A DNA stretch of 9,691 nucleotides from NCBI GenBank assembly GCA_964360335.1, contig CAYHVH010000023.1, forward strand, positions 1 to 9,691, read 5' to 3'. The translations under genes were made by a program, and so were the position numbers. The notes beneath the pieces were generated by a model. It was not told where the DNA came from, did no database searches, and worked only from the letters and a program-made list of their open reading frames with translations. This document shows positions 1 through 5,638 of the stretch, in pieces. Origin of the DNA: CAYHVH01 sp964360335. GTDB taxonomy: Bacteria > Patescibacteriota > Doudnabacteria > UBA920 > 2-01-FULL-46-14. The first letter of the stretch is position 1. Each line of letters starts with the position of its first letter.

Positions 1-336
1 CGGCAAACCGACTTTATTTTCGCTTCCACGGTCGAGGAGCTGGGACTTTTGGGGGGCGGGCTGGTAATAGTGCTTCTGGGGTTTATTTTGCTGCGGATGG
101 TCAAAATTTTGCGCCAAGCGCGGGACTTGTTCGGGACTTATATCGCGGCCGGGATTTTCTTTTTGTTTTTCGCGCAAAGTAGCATTAACATTTTGATGAA
201 TTTGGGACTGTTACCGGTTACGGGGGTGACTTTGCCTTTCCTAAGTTACGGCGGTTCGAGTTTGGTCATGACTTTTTGGCTCGTCGGCATTATGGAGAAC
301 ATCACCAAGAACTCCGTGCCGGTCCGATTTGCTTAA
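1..336 (+). CDS. rodA: RodA/FtsW/SpoVE-family SEDS protein, C-terminal fragment
   Basis: Only the last 111 residues are in the window; the reading frame is open from base 1, so the start lies upstream. SEDS proteins are polytopic inner-membrane peptidoglycan glycosyltransferases that work with a class B penicillin-binding protein in cell elongation (RodA) or division (FtsW). The fragment begins with the family motif TDFIFA followed by EELG, has two hydrophobic membrane segments (about residues 17-33 and 46-62), and then the highly conserved loop LLPVTGVTLPFLSYGGSS (about residues 74-91) and a last membrane helix. The LPVTG..LPF.SYGGSS signature and the short C-terminal tail fit RodA better than FtsW, which usually carries a longer tail, but the two cannot be separated firmly from this piece. 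No terminator follows the TAA stop, so transcripts may continue into the structured region upstream of the reverse transcriptase. Confidence 0.9.
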   Translation, partial: RQTDFIFASTVEELGLLGGGLVIVLLGFILLRMVKILRQARDLFGTYIAAGIFFLFFAQSSINILMNLGLLPVTGVTLPFLSYGGSSLVMTFWLVGIMENITKNSVPVRFA

Positions 337-358
337 ATTCCGTCTCAAGTTCTATACT
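329..358 (+). promoter_or_regulatory. Candidate promoter for the RT leader RNA
   Basis: TTGCTT (329-334) and TATACT (353-358) are separated by 18 bp. The -10 box matches the sigma-70 consensus at 5 of 6 positions; the -35 box matches only at its first three. It overlaps the rodA stop codon. Transcription would start near 365, giving about 200 nt of RNA before the RT start codon. The call rests on sequence match alone. Confidence 0.4.
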
Positions 359-364
359 GCCTTT

Positions 365-564
365 AGCGTCTGTCGATAGAATGCCCATGACGCGGTAGAA
401 GTTTTTGGGCACCTGTCAGAACTCTGACGGGGACATACACTGACGTCTCGCGAGCACCACGCTCTCGATCGTCTCACGATGGGCGTGTTGCGGGGGCTGT
501 CGCTAGAGCAGAAAAGTTTTCTAGAAACAGCCCCCCAATTGTCTGATACAATTAAGGAGGGTCG
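365..564 (+). ncRNA. Candidate structured leader or ncRNA of the reverse transcriptase
   Basis: This non-coding stretch between rodA and the RT is dense in inverted repeats. By eye: TGCCCA/TGGGCA (382-387 with 406-411); an 8-bp hairpin at 412-431 closing on AACT with one G-U pair; GAGC/GCTC (452-455 with 461-464), possibly inside GACG/CGTC (442-445 with 470-473); ATCGT/ACGAT (468-472 with 476-480); a long hairpin with GGGGGCTGT pairing perfectly to ACAGCCCCC (492-500 with 527-535) and an inner CTAGA/TCTAG stem (503-507 with 520-524); and AATTGT/ACAATT (537-542 with 548-553). A long-range pairing of 381-388 with 479-486 could enclose the first hairpins. No hairpin has a T tract, so none looks like a terminator. 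Position and size match the msr-msd RNA of retrons or the ncRNAs of some defence RTs. Boundaries and function are inferred; a plain regulated 5' UTR is the main alternative. Confidence 0.45.
554..564 (+). promoter_or_regulatory. Strong Shine-Dalgarno of the RT gene, abutting a hairpin
   Basis: AAGGAGG at 554-560 lies 4 nt before the ATG at 565. It fixes the start and is the best ribosome site on the + strand of this window. The AATTGT/ACAATT hairpin ends at 553, directly against it, so the RNA structure could influence ribosome access. Confidence 0.75.
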
Positions 565-1563
565 ATGTCTTCCGAGATTCGGCAAACCCTGGCGCAGGCC
601 AAGGCCGTGTATTGGCTTGGCAGGCAGCTCAAACTGCCTTTTGGTTATGATTTATGGAGCCTGTTGAAGACGCTCCGACAAGGTGGATCAGCACAGTTTT
701 ACGAGCCACGGGTAATTCGGCAAAGCAAGGGAAAGCACCGGCGGCTGTTCGTGCCAAACCCCCAGCTGATGGCCCTGCAGCACCGGATTAACCGCTACAT
801 TCTGAATGACCTCCCCCGCAATCCAAACGCTTTTGGTTTTCGCGGTGGCGGGTGCCACGAATTAGCTCGACGGTTAAGTCTTGCGCAGGCGATCTTAAAG
901 TGTGACATCAAAGACGCCTTTTTCAAGGTCAGCCGCGGAATGGTCTGCCATGTCCTTGGCGCAAGGTATCGTTTGTCCTGGAATGTGGCGCATTTCCTGG
1001 CTGATCTTTGTACTTACCGCGGACCAGACTTTGGTGAGCGTGAAGCGCGAAGCTTCCTGCCCCAAGGTGCCCCAACCAGCCCGAAGCTTTTTGATCTCTG
1101 TTGTTGTCGCCTTGATCAGCGGCTTGGAACAAAGGCGGTGCATCTCGGTGGGGTCTACGCTAGGTACGCGGATAACGTATATTTCGGTCTTCCATTAGAA
1201 ACTTTTCCACCGCGGCTTCGCACCGCCATCCTTCGCGAGGTTGAATCAGCGGGACTTGGCTTCGAAGGCCAGTTCAGAGTGCACCAGGTCCGAGTGGCAG
1301 AGCATGGAAATCTGATTCGCGTCTTGGGACTAAACTTGGTAGCTGGCCGGGTGAACAATACCAGAGGATTTAAGAGAAATCTCCGTGGAGTACTGCATCA
1401 CCTGCGTCATGTTACGGAACACGGGCTTCCTCATGATGAGGCGCTTCAAAAAGTCCAGGGACTAATGGCGTTTGCCGTGAAGGAAACGCTGCCGAAAGGT
1501 CTGCGTCTGGAGTGTCAATCCTGCTTGGCAATCGCCCAAGAGCGGGAAAGGAGGGGGACCTAA
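565..1563 (+). CDS. Stand-alone retron/UG-like reverse transcriptase with YADN catalytic box
   Basis: The 332-aa product is a single RT domain: an N-terminal helical stretch (1-45), the basic RT1/RT2 region with KGKHRRLFVP and LQHRINRYIL (55-80), AFGF (89-92), motif A KCDIKDAFF with D114, motif B LPQGAPTSP (165-173), motif C YARYADN (198-204), and a thumb-like segment VLGLNL...RGFKRNLRGVLHHL (253-280) that resembles the end of retron RTs. RTs of this kind make cDNA from an RNA template, often a dedicated adjacent ncRNA, and many act in phage defence. Odd points: the second motif C aspartate, normally a metal ligand, is Asn (N204, codon AAC at 1174-1176); NAxxH is absent; and the retron VTG position reads VLG. 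There is no HNH, maturase, protease or nuclease domain. The gene has its own terminator and no effector neighbour. RT identity is secure; the subclass and activity are not. Confidence 0.9.
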   Translation: MSSEIRQTLAQAKAVYWLGRQLKLPFGYDLWSLLKTLRQGGSAQFYEPRVIRQSKGKHRRLFVPNPQLMALQHRINRYILNDLPRNPNAFGFRGGGCHELARRLSLAQAILKCDIKDAFFKVSRGMVCHVLGARYRLSWNVAHFLADLCTYRGPDFGEREARSFLPQGAPTSPKLFDLCCCRLDQRLGTKAVHLGGVYARYADNVYFGLPLETFPPRLRTAILREVESAGLGFEGQFRVHQVRVAEHGNLIRVLGLNLVAGRVNNTRGFKRNLRGVLHHLRHVTEHGLPHDEALQKVQGLMAFAVKETLPKGLRLECQSCLAIAQERERRGT

Positions 1564-1602
1564 GGGCTGCAGTAAGAACTTGACCGCAGCCCTTCATTTT
1601 TT
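1562..1602 (+). terminator. Rho-independent terminator of the RT gene
   Basis: GGGCTGC (1564-1570) pairs perfectly with GCAGCCC (1586-1592), and AA/TT extends the stem to 9 bp using the end of the TAA stop codon. A T-rich tail ends in six T (1597-1602). It closes the RT unit and separates it from the next gene. Confidence 0.85.
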
Positions 1603-1612
1603 GCAGATTAGC

Positions 1613-1641
1613 TGGACAAAGCCTCTAAAAAGGAGTATACT
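1613..1641 (+). promoter_or_regulatory. Sigma-70-type promoter of the zinc-ribbon gene
   Basis: TGGACA (1613-1618) and TATACT (1636-1641) are exactly 17 bp apart, each 5 of 6 to consensus. The expected start is near 1648, giving a leader of about 64 nt. A CTTAC/GTAAG inverted repeat (1640-1644 with 1651-1655) straddles the -10 and start region and could be a small operator. Confidence 0.65.
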
Positions 1642-1711
1642 TACGGTATAGTAAGATAGCACTTTGGTTTTTCGCTTTAGTTAAAGAAACAAATTTCCGA
1701 TTTTTCCACAG

Positions 1712-2068
1712 ATGGCCAAATTGAGTTACCAAAAATGGATCGAGTTGCTGTCGGTTATCCTGCATTGCCCGGTCTGCAGCAACAAATACAATGCCGAGCA
1801 GACCAGCATTATCGAGTCCAAAGAGGCGGAGAAGTACGACAATTCCTCGATTTTGGTGCATACCGAGTGCGAACGGTGCAAAAGCTCGGTAGTGTTCAGC
1901 ATTTCCCTGGACGGGCCGGAAATTTTCTCCGTGGGCATGGTTACCGATCTCAATTCCACCGATGCCAAAAAATTTCGGGACGGCGGCTTCGTGACCCTGG
2001 ATGAAGTGATTGAGTTTCACGAATTTTTGAACGAGTTCGATGGAGATTTTGAGCGAGTTTTGCGATAG
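1712..2068 (+). CDS. Small zinc-ribbon protein of unknown function
   Basis: The 118-aa product is not one I recognise. It has two paired cysteines, HCPVC (C19, C22) and ECERC (C53, C56), spaced as in a treble-clef or zinc-ribbon fold, with about 30 residues between the knuckles. The C-terminal half is acidic and carries no further Cys. No signal peptide or membrane segment is visible, so it should be cytosolic. ATG 1712 is the first start after an in-frame stop at 1682-1684, and no clear Shine-Dalgarno precedes it. The gene has its own promoter upstream and terminator downstream, so it is monocistronic. Cys-pair proteins of this size may bind nucleic acid or partner proteins, but nothing here shows which. 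It lies next to the RT, but the RT terminator and a separate promoter argue against a joint operon. Confidence 0.75.
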   Translation: MAKLSYQKWIELLSVILHCPVCSNKYNAEQTSIIESKEAEKYDNSSILVHTECERCKSSVVFSISLDGPEIFSVGMVTDLNSTDAKKFRDGGFVTLDEVIEFHEFLNEFDGDFERVLR

Positions 2069-2083
2069 TTCTCGTTGGTAAAG

Positions 2084-2108
2084 AAAAACAGCCCCCGGGC
2101 TGTTTTTT
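2084..2108 (+). terminator. Rho-independent terminator after the zinc-ribbon gene
   Basis: ACAGCC (2088-2093) pairs with GGCTGT (2098-2103) around a CCCG loop, flanked by AAAAA upstream and TTTTTT downstream. The A/T flanks extend the stem. It lies 15 nt after the stop codon and directly before the rplY promoter. Confidence 0.85.
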
Positions 2109-2110
2109 GC

Positions 2111-2139
2111 TTGACGAGAAGGCTTTGTTTTGTTAGAAT
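2111..2139 (+). promoter_or_regulatory. Promoter of the rplY-DUF3048 operon
   Basis: TTGACG (2111-2116) and TAGAAT (2134-2139) are 17 bp apart, each 5 of 6 to consensus, starting three bases after the T tract of the preceding terminator. The start would be near 2146, so the palindromic repeat at 2156-2241 is transcribed as part of the leader. Confidence 0.75.
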
Positions 2140-2155
2140 TTGCTCAAATGACGCA

Positions 2156-2241
2156 GTCATCCTGAGGGCAAAGCCCGAAGGATCCCATTTTCATGAGATT
2201 CTTCGCTTCGCCCCGTCTGAGGGGGCTTCGCTCAGAATGAC
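2156..2241 (+). repeat. Palindromic extragenic element, type A copy 1 (rplY leader)
   Basis: This 86-bp imperfect palindrome begins GTCATCCTGAG and ends CTCAGAATGAC, with internal CGAAGGATC and GAGATTCTTCG blocks. The same blocks in the same order and orientation recur at 8434-8515. It lies between the rplY promoter and its start codon, so the mRNA leader would carry a long hairpin. Elements with this layout are common in intergenic regions of many bacterial genomes; mobilisation in trans is an inference. Confidence 0.8.
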
Positions 2242-2266
2242 ACTTCGTGTAATTTTGAATTGTTAT

Positions 2267-3004
2267 ATGGAACCAACAATTAAAGCCCAAGTTCGAACCC
2301 TATCCGGCAGACAGAACAGAAAATTGCGCTCCCGCGGCCTGTTGCCGGCGGTTTTGTATGGCAAGGGGAAGCCCAGCCAGTCCTTGGAAGTGTCCCACAA
2401 AGATTTTGAAAAAATCTATCGACAGACGGGGGAGAACACCTTGGTCAATTTAGTGATTGAGGGTGAGGGAGCGCACAAGGTTCTGATACATGAGGTGGCC
2501 AAGCATTTTATGAAAGACGAGCCAATTCATATCGATTTTTACGAGGTGGATTTGACTCGAAAAATTCACGCCAAAGTGCCGCTGCATTTTATTGGCGTTT
2601 CGCAGGCGGTCAAGGAGTTAGGCGGAGTTTTAGTGAAAAATCTTTCCGAACTCGCGGTGGAGGCCTTGCCCGCGGACTTGCCGCCCTTTATTGAGGTCAG
2701 CGTAGAGGGATTGAAAACTTTTAATGATTTGATTCGGCTTCAGGACCTGCGGGTCAGCAGCAGTATTAAATTACTGGGTCATGTTGAGGACGTCGTTGTC
2801 TCCGTGCAGGCGCCGCGGACCGAGGAAGAACTGGCGGAACTTGAGAAACCGGCCGTCGAGGCCGAGAAAGCCGCGATTGAAGGGATGGCAGCGGAAGCCG
2901 AGAAGGAAAAGGTCGAGGCGGGAGCAGAGGCAAAGGGTGAAGAAGAAGCTAAAGCATCAAAAAAAGAAGAGCCAAAAGCCGAGAAACCCGCCGAGAAGAA
3001 GTAA
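2267..3004 (+). CDS. rplY: 50S ribosomal protein L25/Ctc
   Basis: The 245-aa product is a bL25 protein of the Ctc type, which binds 5S rRNA in the large ribosomal subunit. The N-terminal RNA-binding domain (1-92) shows the family's SRGLLPAVLYGKG segment and a VLIHEVAKH...HIDFYEV block. The C-terminal beta domain (93-183) has VPLHFIG and the GGVLVKNLSELAVEALP segment, typical of Ctc. Residues 184-245 form a low-complexity Glu/Ala/Lys tail, as seen in many CTC proteins. ATG 2267 (MEPTIKAQVRT) is chosen over the open frame from 2075 because family homology begins here, the promoter lies downstream of 2075, and the extra 64 codons only translate the palindromic repeat. No good Shine-Dalgarno is visible before ATG 2267. 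It heads a two-gene operon. Confidence 0.93.
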   Translation: MEPTIKAQVRTLSGRQNRKLRSRGLLPAVLYGKGKPSQSLEVSHKDFEKIYRQTGENTLVNLVIEGEGAHKVLIHEVAKHFMKDEPIHIDFYEVDLTRKIHAKVPLHFIGVSQAVKELGGVLVKNLSELAVEALPADLPPFIEVSVEGLKTFNDLIRLQDLRVSSSIKLLGHVEDVVVSVQAPRTEEELAELEKPAVEAEKAAIEGMAAEAEKEKVEAGAEAKGEEEAKASKKEEPKAEKPAEKK

Positions 3005-4000
3005 ATGAGGACGAAAATTTTAATTGGTATACTGATCCTGGCATTGGGATCGGCCATCGGGTATTTTTTCGGCAAATACCCTTTTTTTGATTTGCGGCAG
3101 AAGCCTGCTATCGCTCTGCCGTCCGGCGAGGAAAGCGAACAGCCGCCGATTCTTCCGCCCTTCGCCGTAGTAATCGAGAATGCCCCCGAAGCGCGGCCGC
3201 AGGCGGGGCTTGCGGCAGCGGATCTCGTGATGGAAACTTTGGCCGAGGGCGGCATCACCCGTTATTTGGCGATTTATCAATCTCATTCTGCTGAGCGCAT
3301 TGGCGCGGTGCGTTCCTTGCGACCGTATTTTCTGGAGTGGGCTTTGGGTTTTGGCCTGCCGGTGGCGTTTTCCGGCGGGAGCAAAGAAGCGCTCGAAAAG
3401 CTGGAAGACCAAAGCTTGGGCGTGAAGGCCCTCAATGAATTTTTCAATGAGCGGGCGTTTTGGCGCGACAGCGCGAAGAGCGTCCCGCATAACCTTTTCA
3501 CGTCCACAAAACTTCTAACTGATACTATCAAACAAAAGGGCTGGGGCGAGCCGCTGCTGAAGCGCGGGTGGGACACGAAACCCAAGAAAGAAATAGCGGG
3601 GACGGTGCCAGCCGCGGAAATTTTTATTGATTTTAGTTTCGGACTGTTTGAGGTAAATTACCAATTTGATTCGGCCAGTAATTCGTATTTGCGGCTCCAA
3701 GGCGGCCAGGCGCACACTGATCAGGACTCGGGCGAGCAGATCCGGGCCGATAACGTCGTGGTTTTGTACACGACCAGCCGGCTTTTGGACCAGAAACTTC
3801 TGACGATTGATCTGGAAACCTTAGGCTCGGGGCGGGCGACTATCTTCCGCGACGGTCAGGTTCTGCAGGCGCGTTGGCGAAAGAACAGTGTGACCGAACC
3901 CCTGCGGCTCGTTGATGCCGACGGCACGCTGGTCGCGCTGAACGAGGGTTCGGTCTGGATCGCGGTCGTGGACCAAGAGGGAAACGTGAGCTGGAAATAA
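3005..4000 (+). CDS. DUF3048 (YerB-family) membrane-anchored extracytoplasmic protein
   Basis: The 331-aa product has one N-terminal hydrophobic segment (about 4-23) without a lipobox Cys, so it is probably a membrane-anchored protein facing outward. The DUF3048 N-terminal domain is clear: VVIENAPEARPQAGL, ADLVMETLAEGGITR and IGAVRSLRPYF (about 55-110), then FSGGS. The C-terminal domain has SYLRLQGGQAHTD and ADNVVVLY (about 227-254), then GRATIFRDGQ...ARWRK and a closing GSVWIAVV. The family includes Bacillus YerB; its biochemical role is not known to me. Its ATG follows the rplY TAA with no gap, so translation is probably coupled, with the purine-rich rplY tail serving as the ribosome site. 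No + strand terminator follows; the hairpin just downstream works for the opposite strand. Confidence 0.88.
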   Translation: MRTKILIGILILALGSAIGYFFGKYPFFDLRQKPAIALPSGEESEQPPILPPFAVVIENAPEARPQAGLAAADLVMETLAEGGITRYLAIYQSHSAERIGAVRSLRPYFLEWALGFGLPVAFSGGSKEALEKLEDQSLGVKALNEFFNERAFWRDSAKSVPHNLFTSTKLLTDTIKQKGWGEPLLKRGWDTKPKKEIAGTVPAAEIFIDFSFGLFEVNYQFDSASNSYLRLQGGQAHTDQDSGEQIRADNVVVLYTTSRLLDQKLLTIDLETLGSGRATIFRDGQVLQARWRKNSVTEPLRLVDADGTLVALNEGSVWIAVVDQEGNVSWK

Positions 4001-4028
4001 AAAAAGGGGGACGCGCGAACGCGCCCCC
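3999..4028 (-). terminator. Rho-independent terminator of purA
   Basis: On the - strand, GGGGG-CGCG, a TTCG tetraloop, then CGCG-T-CCCCC is followed by seven T. The 9-bp stem has a single bulge (A4011 on the + strand). The T tract overlaps the stop codon of the convergent DUF3048 gene. On the + strand there is no T tract after the stem, so it should terminate only purA. Confidence 0.85.
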
Positions 4029-4048
4029 GTGGAAAGGAGTCATCTGTT

Positions 4049-5545
4049 TCAGGTCCTCACGATCAGGTGATCGTGTTCGGGTCCTGTACCGATCAGCAGA
4101 AGCGGGACCTCAAGTGCCTGCTCCAGCCAGGTGATGAATACACAGGCATTAGTCGGCAGTTCCTCCTCGGAGCGGGCGCCTATGATGTCTTCGTTCCAGC
4201 CCGGAAGGTACGTTACCACTGGCTCTACCCGATAAAGCTCCCGAGTAAGAGGCATCTCCCTCGGACCGAGTACACGTCCATCAAGCGAATAGCCGGTGAC
4301 CACCGGAATCTGTTTGAGGCCGGAGTACTTGTCAAGGCCTCCGAAGGCAAGCCAGCGTGGACCATTGATGCGGATGGCATACCGAAGCCATTGCAAGTCA
4401 AGGCAACCTGTACTACGTCCGCGTTTGGTGGTGGCGCCGCGGTCAAACCCAAGCACTTGGAAGTACTGGGAAAACTCGGCTTTAGAGGCAAGACCGTTGT
4501 TGATTCGTTCCAGTTTTTCGCGCAGGAATCTTGATCTTGCTTTTCCCTGCTCGAAAAGATGTGGGGTAGCCAAGGCGAATTCTTCGGCGGCTTGGCGCTC
4601 CCAGTATTCGGAGACGAAAGGCCCAGCACCTACTCGGGTCGGGACGGTTTTGAACACCAGGATGGAGGTGGAGCAGGTTTGTGGGGGAAGCCCTGTCCCA
4701 AGTGAGGCGCCAGCCGCTACAGAATTTCCGGCAGAGACAAAGGGGTAGGTACCCCAGTAGGGATCCAAGCCGATTGCTTGTGCTCCTTCGCAAAGGATGG
4801 TTTTGCCTTGTCGGTAGGCTTCCCAAAGCGCAAGCGAGGTGTCAATGATCTGCACCCGTTTGTCCTGTCCTAGTAGGCGGAGCAGGTTTGCTTCTTTTAG
4901 GTACTGCCCGCAGACCTCGGAAAGAGAGGGTTGTTTGAAGTCTTGGCCTTGGGGCATCGTCAGTAGTTCTTTGATGATAGGCTCCAAGGCCCGGCTGAGC
5001 TCGGTCATTGCCCGATGTAACCTTTCTTGCGAGAAGAGATCGTCAACTACGGGGCTGATGCGCAGTTTACGGAGGGCTTCAAGTGGCGCGATAGCCTTGC
5101 CGGTTGTACCGATCTTCTCCGCCCCTTTGATGGCTTCCAGGTAGGCTTCTAACAGCAAGTGGTACGGCGTGAAGAGCGGGCAAAGGCGGTCGATGAGAAT
5201 TTGAGACGGCTTCCGACCAACACTTTTTAGTTGGTTCGTAATTTTGAAAAACTCATCGATGAAGCTTGAAAGGCTGAAAAAAACCCCGCGCGCAATGACG
5301 TTGGTTTTTCCGGGCTGCCCGATGCCGCTTGGAATGAGATGGGTCTTCAGCTCAACTCCATCCACGTAGAACGTGTGGCCGGCGTTCGCCCCACCGCTGA
5401 AGCGTACAATCCAGTCGAAAGGCAGTGCCAGCAGGGAAACAAACTTGCCTTTACCTTCGTCTCCGAACTGTCCGCCCACAATGACTAAGGTCTGGGTATC
5501 TTGAAGGACCCGCTTGAGAATATTCAGTGATTCTGCGTGGTTCAT
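4049..5545 (-). CDS. purA: Adenylosuccinate synthase, enlarged form
   Basis: This enzyme joins IMP and aspartate with GTP to give adenylosuccinate, the first committed step to AMP, in the cytosol. The 498-aa product shows the GTP loop GGQFGDEGKGK with catalytic D29 and K32, GGANAGHT with H57, IGTTGKAIAP, LCEGAQAIGLD, the GTYPFVSAGNS block, TRVGAGPF, the substrate loop GATTKRGRSTGCLD (both key arginines kept), and the C-terminal LLLIGTGPEHDHLIV. The usual length is 420-435 aa. The excess comes from about 16 extra N-terminal residues and about 35-45 between TRVGAGPF and GATTKRGRSTG. Several signature positions are unusual (QFGDEG for QWGDEG, GGANAGHT for GGNNAGHT), so it is a divergent member. 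Asp at the catalytic site argues against the phage-type PurZ variant. ATG 5545 has AAGGAGG 5 nt upstream. It has its own promoter. Confidence 0.93.
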   Translation of the reverse strand: MNHAESLNILKRVLQDTQTLVIVGGQFGDEGKGKFVSLLALPFDWIVRFSGGANAGHTFYVDGVELKTHLIPSGIGQPGKTNVIARGVFFSLSSFIDEFFKITNQLKSVGRKPSQILIDRLCPLFTPYHLLLEAYLEAIKGAEKIGTTGKAIAPLEALRKLRISPVVDDLFSQERLHRAMTELSRALEPIIKELLTMPQGQDFKQPSLSEVCGQYLKEANLLRLLGQDKRVQIIDTSLALWEAYRQGKTILCEGAQAIGLDPYWGTYPFVSAGNSVAAGASLGTGLPPQTCSTSILVFKTVPTRVGAGPFVSEYWERQAAEEFALATPHLFEQGKARSRFLREKLERINNGLASKAEFSQYFQVLGFDRGATTKRGRSTGCLDLQWLRYAIRINGPRWLAFGGLDKYSGLKQIPVVTGYSLDGRVLGPREMPLTRELYRVEPVVTYLPGWNEDIIGARSEEELPTNACVFITWLEQALEVPLLLIGTGPEHDHLIVRT

Positions 5546-5550
5546 CGTCG

Positions 5551-5557
5551 CCTCCTT
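5551..5557 (-). promoter_or_regulatory. purA: Shine-Dalgarno of purA
   Basis: AAGGAGG on the - strand, 5 nt before the ATG at 5545. It supports the longer N-terminus of PurA. Confidence 0.8.
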
Positions 5558-5583
5558 GAAATCTAAAAAGTGCCAATCTGGTA

Positions 5584-5612
5584 AAATTAGCAGTTTTAGA
5601 TTAAACCGTCAA
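5584..5612 (-). promoter_or_regulatory. Promoter of purA
   Basis: On the - strand, TTGACG (5607-5612) and TAATTT (5584-5589) are 17 bp apart, and TGC directly before the -10 makes an extended -10. The -35 box overlaps the T tract of the guaA terminator, the same tight packing seen before rplY. The leader would be about 30 nt. Confidence 0.6.
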
Positions 5613-5636
5613 AAAATCCGCCGAAGAGGCGGATTT
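5611..5636 (-). terminator. Rho-independent terminator of guaA
   Basis: On the - strand, AAATCCGCC and GGCGGATTT (5628-5636 and 5614-5622) form a perfect 9-bp stem around TCTTC, followed by three more T (six in total). It lies two bases past the guaA stop codon. Confidence 0.88.
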
Positions 5637-5638
5637 GA

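Noticed and set aside
352..667. Open frames on both strands between rodA and the RT (352-585 and 479-667)
   Set aside because: They overlap the hairpin region and the RT start, have no family features, and their composition reads like non-coding sequence.
565..1563. Group II intron or diversity-generating retroelement RT
   Set aside because: There is no maturase or HNH domain and no recognisable intron RNA ends. Motif B is LPQGAPTSP rather than the DGR type, and no template/variable repeat pair was seen in the window.
337..1602. Canonical retron
   Set aside because: The layout fits, but the RT lacks NAxxH and has VLG instead of VTG, and I could not find convincing a1/a2 inverted repeats flanking the whole RNA. 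I left it as a retron-like candidate.
1625..2020. 131-aa open frame on the - strand opposite the zinc-ribbon gene
   Set aside because: It is a shadow of the + strand gene, which has Cys pairs, a promoter and a terminator; the reverse frame crosses that promoter and has no motif.
2156..2241. CRISPR or tRNA-like element
   Set aside because: There is no tandem repeat-spacer array in the window and no cloverleaf; the blocks are a dispersed palindrome.
2075..2266. 64-codon N-terminal extension of L25
   Set aside because: It starts upstream of the promoter, runs through the terminator T tract and the palindromic repeat, and lies outside the family domain.
4006..4028. Bidirectional terminator between the DUF3048 gene and purA
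   Set aside because: Only the - strand has a T tract after the stem, so it was called for purA alone.
4049..5545. Phage-type PurZ (2-aminoadenylosuccinate synthase)
   Set aside because: The catalytic Asp in GDEGKGK is kept, whereas PurZ typically replaces it, and the neighbours are cellular purine genes.
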